A DNA stretch of 64,000 nucleotides from Tenodera sinensis (GCA_030765045.1 CM060974.1:55913839-55977838), one strand, 5' to 3'; numbered from the stretch's first letter, positions 12,544-22,545 are shown. The notes: generated from the sequence alone by a model not told the origin. Made by a program: numbers and translations.

Positions 12544-13425
12544 TCAAATCTGATTTTTAAAATATGTTATGTTTTCATCACTAAATAATCGCTTTGTTTT
12601 GTATATTTCATTTTTTCCATTTTTTGTGTGTTCATTCGGAAGAGCAATAAATAATGCCTTATGATCAGAGAAACCAGTTTCGACTGTTCTGCAATTTCCA
12701 CTTTCATATAAAGTATTACTAATTATATTGTCAATACAAGTATTAGATGTGTTGGTTACTCTAGTTGGTTCTCTACATTGAGGGCTAAACCCATACATTT
12801 CAATAACATTTGAGAATTTGTTTACCATTCCCTTCTTTAATAAACAATGTGAACCTAGCATATCTATATTGCTATCAGTTGCTATTATAATCTGTTTACC
12901 TTTTTCTTTGTGTAATTTTATTAACAGATTTTCAAATTTTTTTAAAAAGACTTCAAAGGTGTTGTAGTAGGGCACTCTATATATAGAGATAGCAATGATC
13001 TTCAGCTCAATTAGTTCAATTACAGATATTTGAAATACATGGTCTTCTTGATATATTTTTAGATCTTCTCTTATTTTTATTGTTACATTTGTATATAAAC
13101 AACTTTTCACTAATATGCATGAACCTCCCTGCTGTCCTGTTTTCCTAGAGTAATAGTCAGCTATATTATACCCTTGAAGTTTGTTAAGTAATTTAATCTC
13201 TGAATTTCTTAACCAGTGTTCATTTAAACATATGACCGAGGTATTTGTGAAATGTAATTCTTCCAGAAAATTTTCCAATAATTCAAATTTTGCTTTTATT
13301 CCCTGTATATTGAGATGCATTAACCAATTATTGGTCTGTGAACATTGCTTGCTCTTTACATTATTTGGTGTATGCTTTGAATTACTAACCTGCTGAAATG
13401 TTTTTACATCATCTGACTTCCTCAC
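12544..13425 (-). CDS. CR1-like LINE ORF2: AP-type endonuclease domain
   Basis: An apurinic-type endonuclease of about 290 codons that would nick target DNA for reverse transcription. Motifs in order: WLMHLNIQGIKAKFELLENF (first Asn), VICLNEHWLRNSEI (catalytic Glu), GGSCILVK, IIATDSNIDMLG (Asp and Asn), SNTCIDNII and TGFSDHKALFIAL (SDH). The frame begins at the ORF1 stop codon (GGTGAGG), so there is no clear ATG, and translation may be coupled to ORF1. It is interrupted by stops or frameshifts between 12311 and 12543 before the RT frame resumes. Confidence 0.88.
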   Translation of the reverse strand: MRKSDDVKTFQQVSNSKHTPNNVKSKQCSQTNNWLMHLNIQGIKAKFELLENFLEELHFTNTSVICLNEHWLRNSEIKLLNKLQGYNIADYYSRKTGQQGGSCILVKSCLYTNVTIKIREDLKIYQEDHVFQISVIELIELKIIAISIYRVPYYNTFEVFLKKFENLLIKLHKEKGKQIIIATDSNIDMLGSHCLLKKGMVNKFSNVIEMYGFSPQCREPTRVTNTSNTCIDNIISNTLYESGNCRTVETGFSDHKALFIALPNEHTKNGKNEIYKTKRLFSDENITYFKNQI

Positions 13426-14573
13426 CAGTTTACCTGTTGTTTACATATTATATTTACAATATCTTTTATTGCTTCACTCAATTTGTATGAACCCTTTCTA
13501 TTTAAATGCAAGCCATCTTTTCCTATACACCACTCATTTAGCTTCTTGTCCAAATTCACAAACACAGATTTTAAAGCTTGACAGGCCCATCTTATATTTT
13601 CATTAACTCTGTGTATATAGTTGCTAGGCACATCAAACCTTCTTACTACACTATTTACAGCGATGGTAGCATTTGGAAATCGTTCTTTAGTAGAGAGAAT
13701 AAGGCTGTAGACCTCACCAAGAACTTCTTCTGGGCTATGTGAGGATTTTAGGTTATTTGTTCCCACATGGAGCACTACCACTTTAACTTTTTCGGGATTA
13801 CTCGTTAATTTAGCGTCACTTAGCATTCCACACATTTGTTGAGCATTTATTCCTCTAAATGATACCACTTTTGCACTCTCCATGCTCACGTGTTTTATCA
13901 TGGAATCACCAAGCACTAACACCTTGTTTTGATCACTTTCTGTGTTCTTGTTTTCCATCCTTTGCACTGTGAGGTTAGGGTTCCTCCTTTTAAATTTGGA
14001 GACATTGTGGTCTTTTGATCTCTCTTGTAAACCAGTCTCCGGTAATTTTATTTCATGCTCATTCTCTTGTAGTTGACTCAATACTTTGTATTTATTTGAG
14101 ATTTCAATTTGTGGCAACTTACCAGCTATGACTGGCCTAGATTTCCTACTGTTTCTCATTTCCACGAATTCCATGCTTGATTTTTCCGTTTTTCCTTCCA
14201 TTGATGCCGTTTCCTTTTCTGCATTTTTTAGTTGCAGAGCTGTATTCAACTCGTCATTCTCTTTTTGTAGCGTTCTTATCTCTTCTTGTGACCGTTGTAG
14301 ATGCTTATTTAACATATCCACGATCAACTGAAGCGAGGCAATTGTTTCAGCCTCACGTGATACCCGTTGCAGTGTTCTTGGAATCTCAAGACTAACTTCA
14401 TCTACTATTTTTCCGGTTTGTTTAGATTCCCCCTCTTTCCTTTCATTTGTGCAGCTTACTATTGTACTCAAATATTCATTTCCACTTTTTTTAGCTGATA
14501 TTTCCATGCCGTTTCTATTATTTACGCCATATTTTCCTGCTTTGCTACGCGTAACCGTTGAACATGTCGCCAT
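13422..14573 (-). CDS. CR1-like LINE ORF1 with SGNH/GDSL-type esterase domain
   Basis: The start is placed at the ATG at 14573 (AAGATGG context, Kozak-like), although the frame opens at 14615. It encodes about 383 residues. Residues about 70-130 are a leucine-rich coiled coil (LQLIVDMLNKHL, then EEIRTLQKENDELNTAL). Residues about 215-375 form an SGNH-hydrolase-like domain: VLVLGDSMIKHV (block I with the Ser), a Gly-containing FRGINAQQM, VVVLHVGTNNLKSS (GTNN, block III) and KDGLHLNRKGSYKL (D-x-x-H-LN block V). Esterase-bearing ORF1 proteins are known from CR1/L2-group LINEs. This frame is intact. Confidence 0.9.
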   Translation of the reverse strand: MATCSTVTRSKAGKYGVNNRNGMEISAKKSGNEYLSTIVSCTNERKEGESKQTGKIVDEVSLEIPRTLQRVSREAETIASLQLIVDMLNKHLQRSQEEIRTLQKENDELNTALQLKNAEKETASMEGKTEKSSMEFVEMRNSRKSRPVIAGKLPQIEISNKYKVLSQLQENEHEIKLPETGLQERSKDHNVSKFKRRNPNLTVQRMENKNTESDQNKVLVLGDSMIKHVSMESAKVVSFRGINAQQMCGMLSDAKLTSNPEKVKVVVLHVGTNNLKSSHSPEEVLGEVYSLILSTKERFPNATIAVNSVVRRFDVPSNYIHRVNENIRWACQALKSVFVNLDKKLNEWCIGKDGLHLNRKGSYKLSEAIKDIVNIICKQQVNW

Positions 14574-14639
14574 CTTGAACCTAGCAAATAATATATAAAT
14601 AATAATTACCATCACAAGGCTTATTATTTATTTATGCCA

Positions 14640-14885
14640 ACTAATTTACCGTTGGTGTTTCTAAACACACTAGTTGTGTGGGTGGCTAGAGGCTGGCCTA
14701 CTGATCCCAAGGTCGTGGGATCAAATATGGCCCAGGCCTATGGTTTTTAAATGTCCTTAAAAATGAGAGCTCCATGTCATTTGATTTATTGGCATGTAAA
14801 AGAATGCCTGCGGGGCAAAATTCTGGCACACTGGCAATGCTGATGTGATCCTGGCAATTGACAGTGTTCTTAAACAACAAAATAA
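14640..14885 (+). mobile_element. Second tRNA-derived SINE family, plus-strand copy
   Basis: After a short Thr-SINE edge (TTATTTATGCCAACTAATTTACC), a tRNA-like head begins around GTGTGGGTGGCTAGAGG and continues GGCCTACTGATCCC and GTCGTGGGATCAAAT. The body reads GGTTTTTAAATGTCCTTAAA, GAGCTCCATGTCATTTG, GGCATGTAAAAGAATGCCTG and CTGGCAATTGACAGTG. The same blocks occur in the opposite orientation at 15018-15238. Confidence 0.75.
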
Positions 14886-15017
14886 TTTTCTTAATTCACT
14901 AGCTGTGTGTGAGCAATGATTGAGGGGTAGAATTGAAACTGAAAAATTCAATGCCACAGCCGGGATTTGAACCACAGACCTTCTGCTTCATGTGCAGCTG
15001 CTCTAGCCACTGATTAT
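14886..15017 (-). mobile_element. tRNA-Thr-like SINE fragment between two copies of the second SINE
   Basis: Contains AAAAATTCAATGCCACAGCC, GGGATTTGAACCACAGACC and GCTGCTCTAGCCACTGA, the complement of the B-box and A-box region of the Thr-like SINE. It is flanked by TTATTTTGTTGTTTAA-type edges of the second SINE. Confidence 0.7.
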
Positions 15018-15238
15018 TTTGTTGTTTAACTATGCTGTCAATTGCCAAGTTCACATCACGATCGCTAGTGTGCAGGAATTTCATCTCGCTGGAGTTCTTT
15101 TACATGCCAGTAAATCTATTGACATGGAGCTGTCATTTTTAAGCAGACTTAAAAACCATCTGTCAGGGCCGGATTTGAACCCGTGACCTCGGGATCAGTA
15201 GGCCAGGGTCTAATTAACTGAGCCACCCAGACCAAGAC
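15018..15238 (-). mobile_element. Second tRNA-derived SINE family, best-preserved copy
   Basis: The minus strand starts GGTCTGGGTGGCTCAGTTAA (A box TGGCTCAGTTAAT). It continues CCTACTGATCCCGAGGTCAC with the B box GGGTTCAAATCCGGCC, then a body with GGTTTTTAAGTCTGCTTAAA and GCATGTAAAAGAACTCCAGC. This is a clear tRNA-derived SINE head with RNA polymerase III promoter boxes. The parent tRNA was not determined. Confidence 0.85.
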
Positions 15239-15279
15239 AGAAAATTCAAGAATGACCCTTCATTTCTCATGAAAATTTC

Positions 15280-15600
15280 CAAAATGGTTCCATGGTTTGG
15301 GATGTTGGAATTAACCACTGAGCTACTGCCACAACTTGCCAGTATCACATTGAATTCTCCAACTGATTTGTATTTTTCCCAGTAGACCACAATGGGAATC
15401 TCACAGCAAAGGGCAGCTTAATGGTTAGCACAGCCGCATGTAAAGCAAAAGATCTGTGGCTCAAACCCCAGCTGTGGCACTGAATTTGTCAGTACCGATT
15501 TTATGTCTCAAACACAAGCCTATTGGCCAACTCAACCGAAGTCTAAAAATTGTAGGAATAAACTCATCAACTACAGCTACTACTACAACTACTACAACTA
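15280..15600 (+). mobile_element. tRNA-Thr-like SINE copy
   Basis: Contains CCAGTAGACCACAATGGGAATC, the A-box region GGGCAGCTTAATGGTTAGCA, the B-box region TGTGGCTCAAACCCCAGC and the tail GTGGCACTGAATTTGTCAGT. A small CTA/CAA triplet run ends it (about 15572-15602). Confidence 0.7.
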
Positions 15601-15986
15601 CTCAATTTCAGCTAGTTTGTAATACATTCATTATTATTTATTTATACCAACATTGTTGATGCCTTCAGTTTGCCAGGCAGATGTGACTAAGTGATAAACA
15701 AATGGAGCAGCATTTGTTTAGCACACACCATTAAAAATGTTATTCTTCAACTGTGTTCATTTTCTTTTCCATTTCTATATTTACTGCAGTAGACACTTGC
15801 ATTGCACTGTCTAGTTGAGCACCCTTAAACCTACATCTGCCCTCATTGCAGTGTCAGTGACACTTTTGTTTCCCCTCCTTACCCCCCCTTTTCAACTTCA
15901 GTGTAACATGCCCTTGCTTGACATTACTGCACACTAATCATTTAAGGTTAACATTACTACTCTTAAATAATTTAATTTTCACACAA

Positions 15987-18110
15987 GGGTCAATCCATGT
16001 CAAATCGCACACCCCTAAAACACGTTTTTGTAGGAGGTTCAAAATTTTTTTATGAATAATAGGCATCAAATAAGGAGACCCATATTTTTTTCTTTCCGTA
16101 TTTTTAAATTACTTGCTTAGTTATGGCTATTAGAAACTAAGCAATTTCTGTGCGCACCGTAATATAAAATCACTTATTATTTATTTATACCAACAAACTT
16201 ACTGTTACCATCTGAAGGTTATTTAATCCCAGGACATAAAGTACTTGCAATAGTAAGTCACCATTAAGATAATTGTCTCTGATGTCAGACTGCCTTTGTG
16301 GTTTACTGGGAAAAATACAAACTGGTTTGAGAATTCAGTGTCATTCTGGCAGGTTGTCACAGTAGCTTAATGGTTAGAGCACCCACCTGGTAAGCGGAGG
16401 GTCTGTGGTTCAAATCCCAACAGCTGTGGCATTGAATTTTTAAGTTCCAGTTCTACCTCTCATAAAATCACTTGTTACTCTAAGGCCATATAAAGTTCAG
16501 AGTTGGGGTTTGGCACACTGGAAAGGTTAAATACAACACTTTTAACAACTTTGAACCAATCATTATTACACACAAATTTTGGACTGTTTTTTTGATGGTA
16601 TATTTTGTAAAACGAAAAATAGAGTTTAAATCGCTGTTAAAAATCTGAAAAAATACATACGCATTTCCTAACATTTTATCTATAAAGTAAGATGCTGAAA
16701 ACTATGGAGCTTACATTAGTGCATTTGCTACAATTTTTTTTTCTGGAGGCCTGCAAGCGCTCATGGACGACATGAAGTAGAGATCCGTTTGTACAGCTGG
16801 ATTTGCCGTTCTTGGCCCCTTGAAAGCGAGTAACAAGCCAGGTGACTGCAGACAGCATGTGAATTGGTGTGTAAGCTATGCTACTCAAATAACTTCTTCT
16901 TATTAAGGCAGTACAGTCCATGCAGAAAAATGTCTCTACAATGTACCTTGTTTCTGATACTCCTTTGGCATCTGATATGTGCTTTTGAACTTTTGAATTT
17001 TTTTGAAAAAATCTTCTGATGTAAGCAGTTCTTTGCTTTTAGCTTCTTCCTTCATGTACGTCCATACATTTGAAATACTGACTGTGTAATGTTTTGGTCC
17101 CTAATTTAGAACATACACATGGCATAATTGATTTACGCTATGATCAATGTCTCACAAATTCACTATATTCACTCTTTATTGCAAAGATCTATGTTTTCAA
17201 CTGCATGCTGCACTGAAAAGCACCTGTGAATTAGCAACGACTGTCTCAGATCATGCAGACATCACTACCTTCCCCCTGCCTCCCCATGTGCATGGTTTCA
17301 TTCGCAGAATTATACAACATGAGCTAATGAAAGAGGCAAAAGCTATGGATTCGCCAACAGGACTTTCAGTCAAGGTCAGGGGCCAAGAACGATGCTTCCA
17401 GCTGTGTTTTAAAATCACACTCCTTCATTTCTTTGTCAAAAACTGAAGCTTTAGTGAAACAATTTTCTTTCGAAGAAGGAGTAAAGTTGTGTGTTGTATG
17501 GAAACATTAGTTTAAAATGCATATTTTAAAAACATTTTGAAGATGTTAATAGGGTACATATAATAGTGTCAGCTAGCAGTGTTCTCCTTACTGTACTGTT
17601 GTAACTTCATGGAACCTCAAGCAATGGAGAGTTGCCGTAATGGAAGGTGGCAATTATTGTGTGAGGTTACGGTAACCTTCACCGCTGCCACGCAAGTCCG
17701 CTGCACTGATTTGCAAGTAAGTTAATTACAACTGAACTATTAGAGACTCCATTCTGATTTTTTCTGAGAATATTGAATAAACTTCATTGTATTTTAGCTT
17801 TTTTTCCAGATTTTTAAATGGTCGAGTTTATGTTATTATCTAACTTTAAAACTTTAATCGTATAAAATATAATATGAATAATTATTAATAAAATTTTCTG
17901 ATAAATACCTCACAAAATACTGCAATTTTTCTTTAATTTGAGTCGAAGGTCAAGTAATTTGCTTCATTACAATCGGAGGTATGATTGATCGAAGAGTGAG
18001 GAGTGCGCGATTTTTGGGACATTTCAAAAATTAATATCTGCCAAAATAAATTTTTTTTAATAAAACAAAGAAACACGGATCAAATATATTTTGTTCCAAA
18101 ACAACAACAA

Positions 18111-18149
<39 letters not shown>

Positions 18150-18209
18150 AGAAAATCTGAGCGACAAGGTCTTTTGCCATATTTTGTGCGATTTGACGTG
18201 CAATGACTC
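15987..18209. mobile_element. 2.2 kb TIR-bounded DNA element with nested SINE
   Basis: The left end is GGGTCAATCCATGTCAAATC continuing GCAC. The right end (minus strand) is GAGTCATTGCACGTCAAATC continuing GCAC. These are terminal inverted repeats of about 25 bp with a few mismatches. Both ends are bordered by ACAA (15983-15986 and 18210-18213), a possible 4 bp target duplication. No transposase frame was recognised, so it is probably non-autonomous. A Thr-like SINE lies inside (16165-16470), and a poly(A) run of about 35 occurs at 18110-18146. An inverted pair (GCCGTTCTTGGCCCC near 16808, GGGGCCAAGAACG near 17380) could form a long hairpin. Confidence 0.65.
16165..16470 (+). mobile_element. 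tRNA-Thr-like SINE, well-preserved copy
   Basis: The tRNA-like part spans about 16362-16436. It begins GTCACAG, followed by TAGCTTAATGGTTAGAGCAC (A box), CCACCTGGTAAGCGG (anticodon arm) and GTGGTTCAAATCCC (B box), and ends CTGTGGCA. Upstream is the body sequence of a preceding unit (GCAATAGTAAGTCACCATTA, CTGCCTTTGTGGTTTACTGG, ACTGGTTTGAGAATTCAGTG). Thus the tRNA lies internally rather than at the edge. Confidence 0.85.
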
Positions 18210-18579
18210 ACAATGGTCACACTATGCATCTTCATTTTATGAAGAAAGCATAAAAAGTATGAAAACATAAAAGGTATGCAATGAAACATTGAATTATTTT
18301 AATTTAGGTACAAAAAGTTAACTGCATAATTTTATTCAAAGCTATCAAGAAAAATGCAACTGTGTTATCAAGTACCTTCTAACAATCCATTCTACATTTT
18401 GATTAAAATAAACTCCATGTCAACATTTGTTTTAAAATGCCTTAAATTTGAAACTCACAATGTTTTCATGGTTTTAATTTTATTCATGATAGCATTGCAC
18501 AACAGAATTACAAAAGTCTACTCTTTGAAAAGCATGAAGAAGAAAGAAAGAAAGACAGAAATGTTTTAAAATAATTTTG

Positions 18580-18590
18580 GCACTTTAATT
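18580..18590 (-). promoter_or_regulatory. Candidate poly(A) signal downstream of host exon F
   Basis: ATTAAA (within AAATTAAAGTG on the minus strand) lies about 130 bases past the exon F stop codon. It is a common variant poly(A) signal and agrees with F being the terminal exon. Confidence 0.35.
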
Positions 18591-18716
18591 TATGGTTAAC
18601 CTTCAAAAAGCATATCAAGTTATCATTTCCTATGAAAAATATCTCAATTTTAGTCATTCGGATGGTATTTACTATCTGGAAGATTATTTCTTGCTTTTTT
18701 GTATTTGTAATTCAGC

Positions 18717-18847
18717 TTATTTTGTAGCAATAAGCTCCTTAACATCTTCTCGAAACACGGTTTTTAAATTTTTAAAATGTTCTTCTCTTTCAGCTAAATC
18801 CTTTGGTGATGGATATTCCTGAAGTGGCTCTGTTGGTTCTTCAGTAC
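18717..18847 (-). CDS. Host gene, terminal coding exon F (unrecognised protein)
   Basis: The exon starts after a consensus acceptor (TATTTTCCAG) at 18847 and ends with a TAA stop at 18717-18719. Its first two bases complete a glycine codon begun by the last base of exon E (phase 1), so the E-F join keeps one frame exactly. It encodes about 43 charged residues, including EEPTEPLQEYPSPKDL, EREEHFKNLKTVF and a terminal ELIATK. The amphipathic, Lys/Glu-rich helix-like character continues from exon E. I do not recognise the family. Confidence comes from the matched splice phase, not from homology. Confidence 0.7.
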
Positions 18848-18975
18848 CTGGAAAATAATATGGTACATTATATGGTAGTATAATTTTATATAGCTTCCAA
18901 AAACTATATAAAGACATAGTGTAATCTAAACAAACATGCTCAAATAATATATTATAGCCTTGTTCCTCTTAAAAT

Positions 18976-19522
18976 GTTGTTAGCTAATGCTGGATTTCTG
19001 ACAATGAAGTCATTAATCCTCTTGCTCCTTAATATTTTTCACTGATGATATTGAAGAGAGCAATAGCACTAATAGTAACCGCTTTTTAGAGGGCACCATA
19101 TTTTTATGTTTTGGCGGTCACATCGCTCTCTCACAACCTCCAGAATGTCTGGAGGACCACACCTGTCATTGGTTTACGGGTCTCACCGACCTGACCGGGA
19201 GAATTATCAAAATAAATTCACCGACCATATCCTCTGATTACCAATCAGAGGACGTATTACATGCCATGACAGATCAGCATGTTAGGGGTTAAGATTTTAT
19301 AGAGAAATTAGAGAAATGGAAAGGTTGGAAAAATAAAGACTCCCTAGCCCTCGGGAACCCTAATAGCATCGGGGTTGGAAGAGAACAAGAGATGACCAAG
19401 GTAAGGTCAGATAGAAAAGTTACAGTGAGGAGCAAAACACCAGTAAGTGGAAGTAATGTTCTGCTCAGCTTGGGTACCTTGTGGTCGCTATTCACATATC
19501 TCCTAGACGGAGACCCCTGAGT
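18976..19522 (-). repeat. 0.54 kb interspersed repeat, copy 1
   Basis: Matches 34011-34545 in reverse complement over its whole length with few differences. Ends are TTGTTAGCTAATGCTGG and CCTGAGT, with no obvious terminal inverted repeats. It contains a perfect 9 bp stem hairpin CCTCTGATT-ACC-AATCAGAGG (19233-19253). Both copies keep a 65-70 codon frame (19289-19495 here) with LPLTGVLLLTVTFLSDLTLV, LLGFPRARESLFF and HFSNFSI. The family is unknown to me. Confidence 0.75.
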
Positions 19523-20735
19523 CAGTAGTTAAGATGTGAGTATATTTTATGAAACGTGTGGTAGCAAGTTTCACAACATTCATACGAGCATCTTAATTAT
19601 ACTCAAGTTTCATATGACTATTTATATTCGTTCATCAGTCAAGTTGAAACATTTATTAAAAACTTCTAATATTCCACACTGCATATTACTGTCACTAGTG
19701 TCTGATATTTTAATAATGTATTTCTTATTTGAGTGTACATACGAGAATCAATATTTGTGCCTCAAATTGCAAAATTTTTCATTTTATTGTTATGTTGGCC
19801 TTGGCACAACGATAGAGTATATAAGATAAAACCTTTAAAAAAGTAGACTTTCAAAAATGAGAAAATAAATTTAATTTATTATAAGGTTATTTACAATATT
19901 AACACTAATTATTAAATAGCTTTATTTCATATATGGGAATGAATAGTTTCATTTTCAGCTGTGCGGGAGTGTATGGAGATGGGAAAGATTGATTGCTACA
20001 AGCATATTTTTTGATTGGTGGTTAGCAGTGTTATGAACAGGTGCACCTTTGATTGGTGGATAGTAGTGTTGTTCTGAACAGGTGCATCTTTGATTGGTGG
20101 ATAGCAGTATCGTTATGAAGAGGTGGATATAATTAGGTGCATTACAGTGGCATATAAGTACTACATTACGGCATGGTCGAGCATAAAAGCTACGTTTGGG
20201 AATGGGCACTTTCTTTTACATGTAGGTGCAATATAAATTAAAAAGGACAACTTAAATACGGGCAGTGCACAAATGATGAATCCCAATGTCAACTAATATT
20301 GAACGTTAAATTAGGACTTCACATTATATGCAAGTGAGAGGTGGTGCTATTTAACCCTCATGCAACACAATTGTTCTTACACCTTTTAACCAAAATGCAG
20401 ATACATGTGCTCATTCTTTTCTGTAATGCAATAGGCATGTAAAGTCATCTGTAAATAATGTCATACTTGGTTAATTCTGCATGAAATGAATTTTCAACTT
20501 TACAATGTCACATTAAATTATACAAACAAAGATAGTTCAATTTGTTTGTATTTTTAAATAAAATCTGAACAAATATCATTGACTGTATAACACTAAACAG
20601 CACACCAAATAACCCTAATCAATTCTTATTACTGAAATTATATTTATTGTGAAATCCAAACAAAACTACTAAAAAGATGAATGCCTAAATATTCCAAAAA
20701 AAAGAATTAGCAATTATGAATTATAGCTTATAGGT
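19523..20735. other. AT-rich intron sequence; small tandem near 20015-20110
   Basis: No gene recognised. At 20010-20105 there are three imperfect copies of a unit with TTTGATTGGTGGATAGCAGT and GAACAGGTGCA. The rest is AT-rich intronic sequence. Confidence 0.45.
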
Positions 20736-20739
20736 CTTA

Positions 20740-21028
20740 CTACATGGGAGGAAGTACTTAGCAAGCAGTGAGAGAGTCCGGATGTTCCCAAGAGTAAGAG
20801 GAAAAAGAATGCAAGAAACATGGCAAGCAGAGATACAACAGACAAAGCAATAGCAGAGCTGGGGGGAATAAAAAAATACTAGCAATGGAAGAGAGGACAG
20901 AGGAAAATAAAGAAAGAAAATTAGTCTACAAAGAAGAGGAAATACTGAAAAATACAGAGATATTAAAGAATTACTTAACATCATAGAAAGAAAGGAAAAA
21001 TGGGAGGAGAGAAGTATACACTATTTAA
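20740..21028 (+). pseudogene. LINE ORF1 fragment, upstream half (split by mariner-type insertion)
   Basis: A plus-strand reading with Glu/Lys-rich coiled-coil coding (MEERTEENKERKLVYKEEE, then EILKNTEILKNYL) broken by stops. It leads toward the insertion point, and its continuation is at 22546. Together the pieces look like a coiled coil followed by an RRM-type RNA-binding domain, as in L1-like ORF1 proteins. It is degenerate. Confidence 0.5.
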
Positions 21029-21115
21029 GAGTGTAATTCAAACCAATTGGCGGCGGTGTCTCATTTTTTGTGAAACCGTAGCTCAAAATCCAAGTTACAG
21101 ATATCACTGTAGGTG

Positions 21116-22164
21116 TTAGAAATGTTCCCCATTAACATCCATACACAGACAATGTCGCTGAACTGCAGCACAAACTACCAACTGCAATGTGTTTAGTTGG
21201 ATATCAGCACACGAATGTATGATACATTCTTGTAGATCATCCACTGTACAGGGCTTTTGACCATAAACAACATCCTTTATTGTTCCCCATAGTAAAAATC
21301 CAGAGGTGTTATGTCTAGGGAACGTGGTGGATACTCTACAGCACCTCTTTGGCCTATCCATCGTGCAGGTAGATTTTCGTTGAGATACTCCATGACACGA
21401 TTTTGATAGTGGGCTGGTGCACCATCTTGCTGAAAGTAAAACCTTTCATCCCCATACAAGTCTTGGATGGCACGTAAAATGGATGTCTCAAGCTTCTGGG
21501 GGTACACCTCACCGGTAACTGTGCTGTCAAAGAAGAATGACCCAATCAAACCCCGGTAAGGCAACCCACACGACACATTCACTCCTTGCAAATTCATGAC
21601 TTTGTCTACATGGACGTTTGGATTTTCAACAGCCCAGTAGATGCAATTCTGGCAGTTTACTGTACCATTGAGTTTGAACTGTGTCTCATCAGACCACACA
21701 ATCATCTCCGAAAACACTCCATTGTTGCATACCATGTTATTGAACCACTCACAGTACTCCATTCTATGATCTGGGTCGTCCTTGTTCATTGCATGTAGCA
21801 ATCTTGGGACATAGTACTTCCACTTTGCAGTCTTCAAAATGTGCCAAACGCTTGAGCAACCTACCCTAGTTTCACGGGTGCACAGTTTCACAGACTTCTG
21901 TGGTGAGCGAGTGAATTGTAATACATGACGGGAATTCACTGGACTTGTTGCTATTATAGGTCGTCCAGATCGTTTTTTCTGTACATCTGTAACACAGCTG
22001 TCGACTTCAAACTTGTCTCGAATGCGTGCAATTGTTAAACGTGTCGGTGGCTCTGTTTGATACTCTTTTCGCCACTGGCGTTGAACCTCACTAATATTTT
22101 CATACTTAATGCACCACTTCAAAACTGACTTCTTTTCATTGAATGTAAGCCTTGGGCCAGCCAT
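21116..22164 (-). pseudogene. Mariner-type transposase with one frameshift
   Basis: The ATG at 22164 begins an N-terminal helix-turn-helix region (FNEKKSVLKWCIKYENISEV, then PPTRLTIARIRDKF). A linker with RSGRP follows, and then a DDE/D catalytic core: MIVWSDETQFKLNG (first Asp), YFQQDGAPAHYQNRV (second Asp) and YPPRSLDITPLDF (third Asp). I count 36 residues between the second and third Asp, which fits Tc1/mariner relatives other than classic DD34D mariner. The frame stops at 21277. The remaining C-terminus continues in a neighbouring frame to 21116 (TIKDVVYGQKPCTVDDLQ). The break is at a short T run near 21290, consistent with loss of one base. Otherwise nearly full length. Confidence 0.88.
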
Positions 22165-22186
22165 GTTTACTCAAATAACTAACAAT

Positions 22187-22454
22187 AAAAGAATGCTTAC
22201 ATATCTGGAGATTGTCATCAGACACTGCTTGTGTGGTGACTGCCAGAACTACAAACAAAAGAACGCTTATCTGTTAACTGTCATCAGACACCACTTGTGT
22301 GGTGATTGCCAGAACTACAAACAAAAGAATGCTTATCTGGCAACTGTCATCAGGCACCGCTTAAGTGGTGATTGCCAGAACTACAAACAAAAGAATGCTT
22401 ATCTGACAACTGTCATCAGACATCCCTTGTGTGGTGATTGCCAGAACTACAAAC
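22187..22454. repeat. Four tandem 66-70 bp units upstream of the transposase
   Basis: Units start at 22187 (70 bp), 22257, 22323 and 22389 (66 bp each). Each contains AAAAGAA(T/C)GCTTATCTG, CTGTCATCAGACACC, GTGTGGTGATTGCC and AGAACTACAAAC. They lie between the transposase start and the right terminal repeat. Within each unit CACCACTTGTGTGGTG is a small inverted repeat. Confidence 0.92.
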
Positions 22455-22545
22455 AATTACACTACCAAAAATGAGATGTTTCTGCCAATTAGTTTGCAAG
22501 TTATGGACTGTTAAACAGTGTATACATTTTTTTGAACCACTCTGC

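Larger units (their letters stand above)
21029..22542 (-). mobile_element. Tc1/mariner-type DNA transposon, about 1.5 kb
   Basis: The ends (GAGTGTAATTCAAA at 21029; GAGTGGTTCAAAAA on the minus strand from 22542) are partly similar. Inner blocks AAACCAATTGGCGGC / TCTCATTTTTTG on one side match AAACTAATTGGCAG / TCTCATTTTTGG on the other, so the terminal inverted repeats are imperfect and the left one appears shortened. It contains the transposase frame (21116-22164) and a 66 bp tandem repeat block (22187-22454). It lies inside an older LINE ORF1. Confidence 0.8.

Noticed and set aside
17147..17446. 99-codon plus-strand frame
   Set aside because: No recognisable motif, lies inside a TIR-bounded element and has no partner exon.
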